The notes under the pieces: model-generated
What the model was told of the DNA's origin: nothing
The model's database searches: none
Seen by the model: the letters and a program-made list of their open reading frames with translations, nothing else
Assembly (NCBI GenBank): GCA_019310865.1
Contig: JAFDDL010000254.1
Span: 1-10,061 of the forward strand
DNA: 10,061 nt
Source: Deltaproteobacteria bacterium
Lineage (GTDB): Bacteria > Desulfobacterota > Desulfobacteria > Desulfobacterales > JAFDDL01
Reading direction: 5' to 3'
In this document: one piece after another, positions 1 to 7,303 of the stretch
How the letters are laid out: every line of letters begins with the position of its first letter
How positions within the stretch are numbered: position 1 is the first letter of the stretch
Made by a program: the position numbers and the translations under genes

Positions 1-624
1 GTTGACGGATAACGGGTGCGCCCGTAATTGATCTGGATATATGATGCGAAATGTCTGTTTGCCGCCGGTTGGTTTCAAAAAAAACTGCTCTTCAACAATT
101 TGTGATAATGAGCGGTCATGCAGGTCGATTCGGTCCATCCCCATGAAAATCGATGGGTTCATATAAATATCTTCGAGCAAAACCGGTTCCTTGCCCACAC
201 GACTGAGTCGGGAAAAAAAGAAAGCTTCCTGAGCTGAAAATGGATTGCCGTCGCTTTCCGCCACCACCAATCGCTTGACCTTGGATAACAGTTCGGTCGA
301 GACCTGGATGCCTTTTCTGTGAAAAGCCGACAGTGTGCCACCCAGAGAAAAAAGATCCACCTCCTTGCGGGGGGAACACACAAAGGTGCCTGCCCCTCGT
401 TTTCGAACCAGCAATCCTTTTCGGATCAATAAATCCGTTGCCTGGCGCGCTGTTGGACGGCCGATGCCGTATGCTTTCGATAACTGATGTTCACTTGGAA
501 TCTTGCCTTTTTCTTTGTACTCACCGGCGCGAATTTTAGCGATCAGGATATCGGCAAGCTGCCGATACAGCGGAATCGGAGACTGGGGATTGAGGATCTG
601 TGAGGTATTCGAATTTGGTTGCAT
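1..624 (-). CDS. GntR/HutC-family transcriptional regulator with UTRA domain, 3' end outside the window
   Basis: Reading leftwards from an ATG at 622-624, an open frame of 208 codons runs to the window edge without a stop, so the C-terminus is missing. Residues about 16-83 form a GntR winged helix-turn-helix: an 'IPLYRQLADIL' helix, then 'GKIPSEHQLSKAYGIGRPTA', then the wing 'KGLLVRKRGAGTFV'. After a linker, residues about 90-208 match the UTRA effector-binding fold of the HutC subfamily ('LFSLGGTLSAFHRKG', 'EPVLLEDIYMNP'). Such proteins are usually repressors released by a small ligand; the ligand cannot be read here. The gene diverges from ahcY, and a dyad overlaps its own promoter, which suggests autoregulation. 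Whether it also controls ahcY is open. The ribosome-binding site is weak (GAGAAA). The HutC-type GntR assignment is firm; the target genes are unknown. Confidence 0.9.
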   Translation of the reverse strand, partial: MQPNSNTSQILNPQSPIPLYRQLADILIAKIRAGEYKEKGKIPSEHQLSKAYGIGRPTARQATDLLIRKGLLVRKRGAGTFVCSPRKEVDLFSLGGTLSAFHRKGIQVSTELLSKVKRLVVAESDGNPFSAQEAFFFSRLSRVGKEPVLLEDIYMNPSIFMGMDRIDLHDRSLSQIVEEQFFLKPTGGKQTFRIIYPDQLRAHPLSVN

Positions 625-648
625 GGTTATTTCTCGATAATTAATGGG

Positions 649-677
649 ATCATTTCATATATTTGTAAAGTTGTCAA
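649..677 (-). promoter_or_regulatory. Candidate sigma70-type promoter of the GntR gene
   Basis: On the minus strand a perfect -35 box TTGACA lies at 677-672. After a 17-base spacer comes AATGAT at 654-649, which matches four of six positions of the -10 consensus. Transcription would begin near 642, leaving a leader of under 20 bases before the ATG at 624. This was judged by eye only. Confidence 0.5.
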
Positions 678-684
678 TACAAAT
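661..684. promoter_or_regulatory. Inverted repeat over the GntR -35 box, candidate GntR operator
   Basis: The arms ATTTGTA (661-667) and TACAAAT (678-684) form a perfect 7-bp dyad around a 10-base centre. Nested inside is a second dyad, TTGT-CAAT-ACAA (671-682). The inner one resembles the short AT-ended palindromes bound by HutC-type GntR proteins. The dyad covers the candidate -35 box of the leftward GntR gene, so binding would be expected to repress it. The operator role is inferred from position and symmetry. Confidence 0.45.
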
Positions 685-758
685 TTAGCTGTTCCTTGAA
701 ATTGCAGCGCAATGATGGTCCAGTATCCTTCCTCAAGTGGGGCGGCTCTGCCGAGCGT

Positions 759-786
759 TTGAAATGGGTTTGTTTTATGGTTAAAT
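759..786 (+). promoter_or_regulatory. Weak candidate promoter for ahcY
   Basis: TTGAAA at 759-764 (five of six to the -35 consensus) is followed after 16 bases by TTAAAT at 781-786 (four of six to the -10 consensus). This would give a leader of roughly 50 bases before the ahcY ATG. The region is AT-rich and other pairings are possible, so this is only a candidate. I looked for the conserved core of the SAH riboswitch found upstream of ahcY in other proteobacteria and did not see it in 625-845. Confidence 0.25.
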
Positions 787-845
787 TGTGATATTCGATT
801 TTGTTTGAAAGCTGACCATCTTTACTTACGTAAAAGGAGCATCCC

Positions 846-2288
846 ATGCTGAAGCAATCACACACCGAGATTCAAATTCCCGATTACACCGGCATGCCGA
901 ACAAAATTGCCGATCCATCATTGGCGGATTTCGGTAGAAAGGAAATCATCATCTCTGAAAGTGAAATGCCCGGTCTCATGGCGGTCCGTGAAAAATACGC
1001 AGCCGTTCAGCCACTGAAAGGCGCTCGAATCACCGGCTCACTGCACATGACCATACAAACGGCGGTTCTGATTGAATCGTTGAAGGCATTGGGCGCAGAC
1101 GTGCGATGGGCTTCATGCAATATTTTTTCGACCCAAGACCATGCCGCGTCGGCCATCGCCGCCACCGGCACACCGGTATATGCCTGGAAGGGTGAAACCT
1201 TGGAGCAATATTGGGAGTGTACATTCCAGGCATTAAACTTTCCGCAAGGAAAGGGACCGATGCTCGTCGTGGATGACGGCGGAGATGCAACGCTTCTGAT
1301 TCATCGCGGGTATCAGGCCGAAGAAAATTCGGCTATCCTTGATGAACCCACGGATAATCGCGAACTTGCCATTATCAATGCCCTACTCAAGCGCCAGTTG
1401 CAGCGAGATTCTCAATATTGGCATAGCCGGGTGGGTGATATTCGCGGCGTCTCTGAGGAAACCACAACCGGTGTAAACCGCCTTTACCAAATGCTGGAAA
1501 ACCAGTCACTGCTGTTTCCCGCCATTAATGTGAACGACTCGGTTACCAAATCGAAATTCGACAATCTCTATGGCTGCCGTGAATCTTTGGCCGACGGCAT
1601 CAAGCGGGCCACGGATGTAATGGTCGCCGGCAAAGTCGTCTGTGTGTGCGGATACGGGGACGTGGGAAAAGGCTGCGCCCAATCCATGCGCGGGTTCGGA
1701 GCCCGGGTGCTAATTACTGAAATCGATCCTATCTGTGCCCTCCAGGCTGCCATGGAAGGATTTGAAGTGACCACTTTGGAAGACGCACTTGAAGAGGCCA
1801 CCATTTTCGTCACCGCCACCGGGAACCGGGATGTCATCACGATCGACCATATGCTCGGGATGAAAGATCAATCCATTATTTGCAATATCGGTCATTTCGA
1901 TAATGAGATTCAGATTGATGAACTCGAAAAATATCCCACTATTGTTAAAGAGAACATCAAGCCCCAGGTGGACAAATACCGATTCAAGGAAGGCCATGCC
2001 ATTTACCTGTTGGCCGAAGGACGCTTGGTTAACCTCGGGTGTGCAACCGGTCATCCTTCTTTTGTCATGTCCAATTCTTTTACAAACCAGGTGCTGGCTC
2101 AAATCGATCTATGGAAAAATCCGCGATCCCTCAGTGTTTCCACCCTTTCCAAGGAACTCGATGAGGAAGTCGCCCGGCTGCATTTGGAAAAACTCGGTAT
2201 CAAACTGACCCAATTGACCCGGAACCAGGCGGATTATATCGGCGTTGCCATAACGGGGCCGTTCAAATCCGACCAGTATCGATACTAG
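846..2288 (+). CDS. ahcY: S-adenosylhomocysteinase (adenosylhomocysteine hydrolase)
   Basis: This cytoplasmic NAD-dependent enzyme splits S-adenosyl-L-homocysteine reversibly into adenosine and homocysteine, relieving product inhibition of methyltransferases and returning homocysteine to methionine synthesis. The 480-residue product is full length for the bacterial form, which carries an insert of about 40 residues absent from the mammalian enzyme (here about 155-195). Visible landmarks are His68 in 'GSLHMT', 'DDGGD' at 143-147, Glu205 in 'SEETTTG', Lys235 and Asp239 in 'TKSKFDN', the Rossmann motif 'GYGDVGKG' at 269-276, and the C-terminal 'KSDQYRY' that reaches into the NAD site of the neighbouring subunit. 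All expected catalytic positions are present. The ATG is preceded by a strong AAGGAG at 834-839 with a 6-base spacer. The gene starts a tight rightward cluster; the next gene begins 14 bp after its TAG. Identification is secure. Confidence 0.98.
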   Translation: MLKQSHTEIQIPDYTGMPNKIADPSLADFGRKEIIISESEMPGLMAVREKYAAVQPLKGARITGSLHMTIQTAVLIESLKALGADVRWASCNIFSTQDHAASAIAATGTPVYAWKGETLEQYWECTFQALNFPQGKGPMLVVDDGGDATLLIHRGYQAEENSAILDEPTDNRELAIINALLKRQLQRDSQYWHSRVGDIRGVSEETTTGVNRLYQMLENQSLLFPAINVNDSVTKSKFDNLYGCRESLADGIKRATDVMVAGKVVCVCGYGDVGKGCAQSMRGFGARVLITEIDPICALQAAMEGFEVTTLEDALEEATIFVTATGNRDVITIDHMLGMKDQSIICNIGHFDNEIQIDELEKYPTIVKENIKPQVDKYRFKEGHAIYLLAEGRLVNLGCATGHPSFVMSNSFTNQVLAQIDLWKNPRSLSVSTLSKELDEEVARLHLEKLGIKLTQLTRNQADYIGVAITGPFKSDQYRY

Positions 2289-2302
2289 GGGGACAAGCCG
2301 AG

Positions 2303-3507
2303 TTGAACATCATCGCCTGGATCATCCTGGTTGCCTTTGTTGCCGAGTTTCTGATTCATTTCTGGGCCGATCTGATGAATCTGGGGTGCTTATCCGAAGC
2401 GCCCCCGCAATCGTTTCAGGATGTCTATGACGCGGATAAGTATCAGGCCTCACAGGCGTATCTAAAAACGCATACTCGGTTTTCCTGGATTGAATCCCTT
2501 GTTCATCTTTCGGCGGTTTTGATATTCTGGTTCTGTCACGGTTTCGAGTGGTTGGATCAGTGGATTCGTGGATTTGGGCTTCTCTCGACAGGCTCAGGCA
2601 TCCTTTATATTGCCTTTTTATCGGCATTGCGAAGCATGATCAGCCTCCCATTCAGTCTCTATGTAACCTTCGTCATCGAGGAGCGTTTCGGCTTCAACAA
2701 AACCACTTGGCAAACATTTATCCTGGATCGGTTGAAAGGGCTCATCCTGGGGATCTTGCTGGGTGTTCCGCTTCTTTGGGGTGTCCTGGTCTTTTTCGAA
2801 ACCGCCGGGAACGATGCGTGCAATTTATCGGGCCCAGCTGGATCATGCCCCTGTTCAACAAGTTTCAGCCGTTGGAACCCGGTGAGCTCAAGTCAGCCAT
2901 CTTTTCTTACGCCGATCAGATTCGATTTCCCCTCTCGAATGTCTATGTGATGGACGGTTCCAAACGCAGTGCGAAATCAAACGCATTTTTCACCGGATTT
3001 GGAAAAAATAAACGAATCGTCCTGTTCGACACGCTCATGTCATACACGACCATACCGGAACTGGTGGCTGTTTTAGGCCACGAAATGGGCCACTTTAAAA
3101 AGAAACACATCCTGATTTCAACCGGAATCGGCATCATTCATACCGGTATTCTGTTTTTTCTATTGTCGTGCTTTATCTCCCTGCCGGCGCTCTTTGAGGC
3201 ATTTTTTGTGACCCAACCATCGGTATATGCCGGCATGCTGTTTTTCGGAATGCTGTATTCACCCATCGAACTGATTCTGGGTATCATGATGCAAATCTTC
3301 TCCCGGCGAAACGAATATCAGGCCGATCAATTCGCCGTCACAACAATCCAAAATCCCAATGCGCTGGTTAGCGCGCTAAAAAAACTGTCGGTTCACAATC
3401 TTTCCAACCTGACCCCCCATCCATTTTATGTGTTTATCAATTATTCTCATCCGCCCATTTTAAAGCGTATCAAGGCAATTATCGAGGCTGATTGGAGCGG
3501 TAACTGA
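2303..3507 (+). pseudogene. Ste24-like M48 membrane metalloprotease, broken by a frame-shifting deletion
   Basis: The N-terminal part starts at TTG 2303 (AGGGGGA at 2287-2293 as ribosome-binding site, overlapping the ahcY stop) and is a typical M48 N-domain with several hydrophobic helices ('IIAWIILVAFVAEFLIHFWA', 'EERFGFNKTTW'). In this frame it meets a stop at 2950 after unrelated residues. The family continues in another frame from about 2818 ('VQFIGPSWIMPLFNKF') to the TGA at 3505-3507, with the zinc site HEMGH at 3079-3093 and the third ligand in 'NEYQADQFA' (Glu codon at 3313). At the junction, family members have about 13-14 more residues, a membrane stretch just before this segment, so bases are missing (a multiple of three plus one, about 40 or 43). 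The intact protein would have about 415 residues, normal for Ste24-type CAAX proteases. An ATG at 2845 could in principle restart a catalytic fragment of 220 residues, but with a poor ribosome-binding site. True pseudogene or assembly error are both possible. Confidence 0.85.
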
Positions 3508-3509
3508 AT

Positions 3510-4400
3510 ATGAGAATTGTTACACGTCCCGATTTTGATGGTATTGTCTGTGCCGCCCTGCTGCTGGAAGTTGAACCGATTACACAGCCGATAAAGTGGG
3601 CCCAACCTTCTGATATGCAAAAAGGGCGAATCGATATTTCCAATGAGGATATCATCGCCAATCTCCCCTATTCCGAACATTGCGCCCTCTGGTTCGATCA
3701 CCACGTTACCAACAAACTGGCTAAACCGTTTAAAGGTGCATTTCGAATTGCACCCTCGGCAGCACGGGTTATCCATGACCACTATGCCAACCGATTTGAA
3801 AAGGACTTTCAGGACCTTGTGAAAAACACGGATGACATCGACGCTGCGAACCTGACCCAGGACCAGGTGCGCCACCCCGAAAATTATCCCTTCATTCTGT
3901 TATCGATGACCATCGGTGGGCAGGACGAAGACGAAGAAGCCTACTGGAATCATTTGGTCCAGTTGCTCCGAACGGATTCAATCGAGAACATCGTGGCGGA
4001 TCCGGTTGTTGCCCAGCGGTGCCGCGAAACGATATCCCGAAATAAGGAATATGAAGTATATTTGAAACGCTATACTCATCTAAATAGCCATGTGGCCATT
4101 ACGGACTTTCGATCCCTGTCGCCACCTCCGGATGGAAATCGATTTTTGGCCTATTCCCTATTCCCGGACGCAATTGTCAGTGTGAGGATTCGCCATGCCG
4201 ATTTGGAAAAACGGCAGGTAACAGTCAGCGTCGGCCACAGCATATTCAATCGCCGATGTGTTGTTAATGTGGGCATGATGTTATCCAAATTCGGCGGCGG
4301 CGGGCATGCGGGCGCGGGCGCGTGCACCTTTGCACAGGAAAAAAGTAATGACGTCATTCCCCGGATAATCGATCTTCTCAATGGCTTGAATTTCCATTAA
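3510..4400 (+). CDS. DHH/DHHA1-family phosphoesterase
   Basis: The 296-residue cytoplasmic protein carries the metal-binding motifs of the DHH superfamily: 'TRPDFDG' at 5-11 (Asp8 and Asp10), 'FDHHVTN' at 62-68, and aspartates in 'NTDDID' at 106-111. The C-terminal DHHA1 substrate domain ends in the glycine-rich 'FGGGGHAGAGA' at 261-271. Relatives are manganese-dependent nanoRNases, pAp phosphatases, c-di-AMP or pGpG phosphodiesterases and exopolyphosphatase-like enzymes; the substrate cannot be chosen from sequence alone. Motif I has Arg where many relatives have His before the first Asp. There is no signal peptide or membrane segment, and at this length no CBS or GGDEF-like domain is attached. 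The ATG lies 2 bp after the stop of the M48 gene with GGAG at 3494-3497, so translation is probably coupled to the upstream frame. Family assignment is firm; function is open. Confidence 0.92.
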   Translation: MRIVTRPDFDGIVCAALLLEVEPITQPIKWAQPSDMQKGRIDISNEDIIANLPYSEHCALWFDHHVTNKLAKPFKGAFRIAPSAARVIHDHYANRFEKDFQDLVKNTDDIDAANLTQDQVRHPENYPFILLSMTIGGQDEDEEAYWNHLVQLLRTDSIENIVADPVVAQRCRETISRNKEYEVYLKRYTHLNSHVAITDFRSLSPPPDGNRFLAYSLFPDAIVSVRIRHADLEKRQVTVSVGHSIFNRRCVVNVGMMLSKFGGGGHAGAGACTFAQEKSNDVIPRIIDLLNGLNFH

Positions 4401-4426
4401 ATAGATGTCTATATAACGTGTCGCGG

Positions 4427-4443
4427 TCGATGACAGCCATCGA
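4427..4443. other. Small hairpin between the DHH gene and the helicase gene
   Basis: TCGATG (4427-4432) and CATCGA (4438-4443) form a 6-bp stem around the loop ACAGC. No T-run follows on either strand, so it is not a convincing intrinsic terminator. It is the only notable structure in the 83-bp gap between the two genes and could be a leader element or chance. Confidence 0.3.
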
Positions 4444-4483
4444 ATCTTACCGTGATTAAAAAAGGATATAGGTATACACAAAC

Positions 4484-6085
4484 TTGGTACGAAACGTATT
4501 CAGAAAAATTCATAACCGACTGAAGCATCTCATTATTGCCGAAAAAAAAGACGCCGTCGGAAAAGAGGGCAAGCATCCATATAATCGGCCCCAAGCCGGT
4601 GCTGCCGAACGCAAAGACATAAATGAGAAAAAAACGGAAATAGTCTCGACACTTCCCAAGCGCCCCAGGAAACGCCGAAGAAAACGCAAAAAAAAACAGC
4701 CCGTTTCTCTAGTTCCAACGCCTGCACCCCGTCCTCCGGATGCCGAAACAGATCAATCCAGCCCCTGGGATTCATCACAGTTTCAAGTTCCCCTCGCGGA
4801 CGGCAAGCTCAGATTTCATGACCTGGATCTTCCCGAATCGCTCATGCACGCGATCTTTGATCTGGGTTTTCAATACTGCACACCCGTCCAGGCGGAGATT
4901 TTGCCGGCTGTTTTAGCGGGAAAGGACGCGACCGGTAAGGCGCAGACCGGCACCGGAAAAACGGCCGCCTTTTTAATATCCATATTCACGCGGATGCTTA
5001 ACGATCCGCTGGCGGGGAAACGTCGAAGCGGCACTCCCCGTGTGTTAATTCTTGCCCCCACGCGCGAATTGGCCATTCAGATCACCGACGAGGCAATGGC
5101 CCTGTCCAGATACTGCCGGTTTAACATCCTTTCGGTATTCGGTGGTATGGATTATGAAAAACAGCGACGGCAACTCAGGGGCAACCCCGTTGATATTCTC
5201 GTGGCCACTCCGGGCCGGTTGCTTGATTTTCAACGACAGCGCGACCTGCATCTGAATCAGATTGAAGTCCTAATTATCGATGAAGCCGATCGCCTGCTGG
5301 ACATGGGGTTTATACCCGATGTGCGTCGAATCATCCACAGCACACCGCCCAGAAACAAGCGACAAACCATGTTTTTCAGCGCCACTTTGAAACCAGAGGT
5401 TGTGCGTTTGGCCGCTCAGTGGACCCGGGACGCCGTCCGTGTTGAAATTGAACCGGAGCAGGTGGCGGCCGACTCTGTCAATCAGATGGTCTATATCACC
5501 ACTTCCGAAGAAAAAGGCGCACTCCTTTACAATATCATCACGCGCCAGAACCTGACGCGTGTCATCGTGTTCTGCAATCGGCGCGATGAAACAAGGCGAC
5601 TAACGGAATTTTTGCAGCGATACGGTATTCGATGTGCCATGATCTCCGGCGAAATCGCTCAGAACAAGCGCATAAAAACCCTGGAAGGCTTTCGGGCCGG
5701 TGACATTCGCGTCATGGTTGCCACCGATGTAGCGGGTCGCGGCATTCACATTGATGCGGTGAGCCACGTGATCAACTACACCCTGCCCCACGATCCGGAA
5801 GATTATGTGCACCGTATCGGCCGAACCGGTCGGGCCGGTGCCACCGGCACCTCCATCAGTTTCGCCTGTGAAGATGATTCCTTTTATATTCCGGATATTG
5901 AGACCTTTTTGGGTGATAAGCTGAACTGTATTCAGCCGGATGAGAATTGGTTGATATTGCCGGAAGCGCCCAAGCGAAAAGCACAGCGCCCCGAAAAATC
6001 AAGAGGTGATCGCGGCCGCCGGAGTGACCACCAAAACCGACGAAAGTCGGGACGTCGCCCAAATCGGCCCCAAAAGGCCGTCTGA
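4484..6085 (+). CDS. rhlB: DEAD-box ATP-dependent RNA helicase, RhlB-like
   Basis: This is an ATP-driven unwinder of short RNA duplexes. RhlB in gammaproteobacteria works with the RNA degradosome, but a degradosome link here is only inferred. The complete two-RecA core occupies about residues 109-480: Q motif ending at Gln136, motif I 'AQTGTGKT' 153-160, Ia 'PTRELA' 192-197, Ib 'TPGR' 242-245, II 'DEAD' 266-269, III 'SAT' 299-301, IV 'IVFCN' 361-365, V 'ATDVAGRGI' 413-421 and VI 'HRIGRTGR' 443-450. Both ends are extended and basic: an Arg/Lys run at 59-71 and an Arg-rich tail at 497-533, likely RNA-binding and disordered. Total length is 533, longer than the roughly 420 of E. coli RhlB. The start is TTG 4484: an in-frame stop lies just upstream (4469-4471), and no ATG occurs in frame before the core. 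The ribosome-binding site is weak. RhlB versus another DEAD-box subfamily is a judgement from core similarity. Confidence 0.93.
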   Translation: MVRNVFRKIHNRLKHLIIAEKKDAVGKEGKHPYNRPQAGAAERKDINEKKTEIVSTLPKRPRKRRRKRKKKQPVSLVPTPAPRPPDAETDQSSPWDSSQFQVPLADGKLRFHDLDLPESLMHAIFDLGFQYCTPVQAEILPAVLAGKDATGKAQTGTGKTAAFLISIFTRMLNDPLAGKRRSGTPRVLILAPTRELAIQITDEAMALSRYCRFNILSVFGGMDYEKQRRQLRGNPVDILVATPGRLLDFQRQRDLHLNQIEVLIIDEADRLLDMGFIPDVRRIIHSTPPRNKRQTMFFSATLKPEVVRLAAQWTRDAVRVEIEPEQVAADSVNQMVYITTSEEKGALLYNIITRQNLTRVIVFCNRRDETRRLTEFLQRYGIRCAMISGEIAQNKRIKTLEGFRAGDIRVMVATDVAGRGIHIDAVSHVINYTLPHDPEDYVHRIGRTGRAGATGTSISFACEDDSFYIPDIETFLGDKLNCIQPDENWLILPEAPKRKAQRPEKSRGDRGRRSDHQNRRKSGRRPNRPQKAV

Positions 6086-6119
6086 CCGGCAATTTGTTAT
6101 ATTCTCTATCAGTATTGAA

Positions 6120-7292
6120 ATGAACACCATTGAAACCGGACTTGACTTATTTCTCCAATCCCCGCCTGACTGGCTAACCGGTCTGCGCCTCGGATTGTTG
6201 AGCAATCCGGCCTCGGTGAACAGCCGATTTGTTCATGCCCGGCAGCTTATCGAACTTAGGCTTCCCGGGCAGCTACGCGCACTTTTTTCACCCCAGCATG
6301 GATTTTTCTCGGAAAAACAAGACAACATGATTGAGTCGGATGACCGGGTCGATCCAATGCTTGCACTGCCGGTCTATAGTCTTTACGGAAAAACACGGCG
6401 TCCGACCCAGCGAATGTTTGACCAAATCGATGTCCTTCTCGTTGATCTGCAGGATGTCGGTACGCGGGTATACACCTTTATCTACACGTTATCCTACTGC
6501 CTGGAAGCGGCCAAGGCCTTTGGGAAGAAAGTCATCGTCTTCGATCGCCCAAACCCAATCAATGGCCTGACCATCGAAGGCAACCTGCTGTCAAATGATT
6601 CGAGATCCTTTGTGGGAAAATTTGCCATTCCCATGCGTCACGGTTTGACCATCGCCGAGATTGCCCGATTGTTTAACGAACATTTTCGTATCGGAGCCGA
6701 TCTATCGGTTATTCCCATGGTGGGTTGGCGTAGATCCATGTATTTTCATGAAACCGGATTGCCATGGATCGCACCATCGCCCAATCTGCCCACCCCCGCT
6801 GCGTCAATGGTCTATCCCGGTCAGGTCATTTGGGAGGGAACCAATGTTTCCGAGGGGCGCGGCACGACACAGCCTTTTGAAATCTTTGGTGCGCCCTTTA
6901 TCGATCCCGAAGCGATTCTTTCGAAAATCCCAGCAACATTTCTGAGCGGTGTTCATTTTCGTCCCATGGGATTTGAACCCACTGCCAACAAATGGCGGCA
7001 GGCGTTTTGCAACGGGTTTCAGATCCATGTGGTGAATCCCAAAACCTACCAGCCCTACATCACCAGCTTGCACTTTCTAAAAGCCATCAGAGATTGCTAC
7101 ACGGAACAATTTGCCTGGAAATCGCCGCCCTATGAATATGAATATGATCGACTACCCATCGACTTGATTCTCGGCGACACCGCGATTCGAGAACACATCG
7201 AACAGGGTGAATCCATCCGGGACCTGGCGGCTTCATGGGAAAAGGACCTCAAGGCGTTTGAGCAAATGCGGCAGCAGTTTTTTCTATATTAA
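6120..7292 (+). CDS. namZ: DUF1343 family protein, NamZ-type exo-beta-N-acetylmuramidase (GH171)
   Basis: The product matches DUF1343, whose characterised members (Bacillus NamZ/YbbC and a Tannerella homologue) remove terminal MurNAc from peptidoglycan fragments. Conserved blocks are 'TGLD' near the start, 'LFSPQHGFF' at 55-63, 'LPVYSLYGKTRRPT' at 83-96, 'DLQDVGTRVYT' at 109-119, 'DRPNPINGL' at 142-150, 'PMRHGLT' at 171-177, 'SPNLPT' at 220-225 and 'EGTNVSEGRGTT' at 239-250. The chosen ATG gives 390 residues, the usual size of the family's catalytic unit. The frame is open further upstream to 6006, but that stretch overlaps the helicase gene and does not resemble the family. No signal peptide is visible, unlike the exported Bacillus enzyme, so it may act in the cytoplasm on recycled fragments. 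Shine-Dalgarno pairing is poor. It begins 34 bp after the helicase stop. Family is firm; the exact activity is inferred. Confidence 0.9.
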   Translation: MNTIETGLDLFLQSPPDWLTGLRLGLLSNPASVNSRFVHARQLIELRLPGQLRALFSPQHGFFSEKQDNMIESDDRVDPMLALPVYSLYGKTRRPTQRMFDQIDVLLVDLQDVGTRVYTFIYTLSYCLEAAKAFGKKVIVFDRPNPINGLTIEGNLLSNDSRSFVGKFAIPMRHGLTIAEIARLFNEHFRIGADLSVIPMVGWRRSMYFHETGLPWIAPSPNLPTPAASMVYPGQVIWEGTNVSEGRGTTQPFEIFGAPFIDPEAILSKIPATFLSGVHFRPMGFEPTANKWRQAFCNGFQIHVVNPKTYQPYITSLHFLKAIRDCYTEQFAWKSPPYEYEYDRLPIDLILGDTAIREHIEQGESIRDLAASWEKDLKAFEQMRQQFFLY

Positions 7293-7303
7293 AAGAGCCG
7301 GTT

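Noticed and set aside
116..539. Frames on either strand within the GntR gene
   Set aside because: They are shadows of the partial regulator gene, which has a recognisable HTH and UTRA domain and reads through to the window edge.
740..757. Short stem GCTC-TGCC-GAGC in the ahcY upstream region, considered as part of an SAH riboswitch
   Set aside because: Only 4 bp, and the conserved riboswitch core sequences are not present around it.
826..833. TTACGTAA palindrome next to the ahcY ribosome-binding site
   Set aside because: An 8-bp palindrome of this composition is expected by chance, and no second copy is seen nearby.
2548..2817. Open frame upstream of the M48 C-terminal half, giving an apparent 319-residue protein
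   Set aside because: Its first 90 residues are an out-of-frame reading of the M48 N-domain, rich in Arg, Pro and Cys and unlike any membrane protease. Only the part from about 2818 is real.
6006..6119. Longer start for the NamZ-like protein
   Set aside because: The extra 38 residues overlap the helicase gene in another frame, do not resemble the family and are not a signal peptide. ATG 6120 fits the family start.
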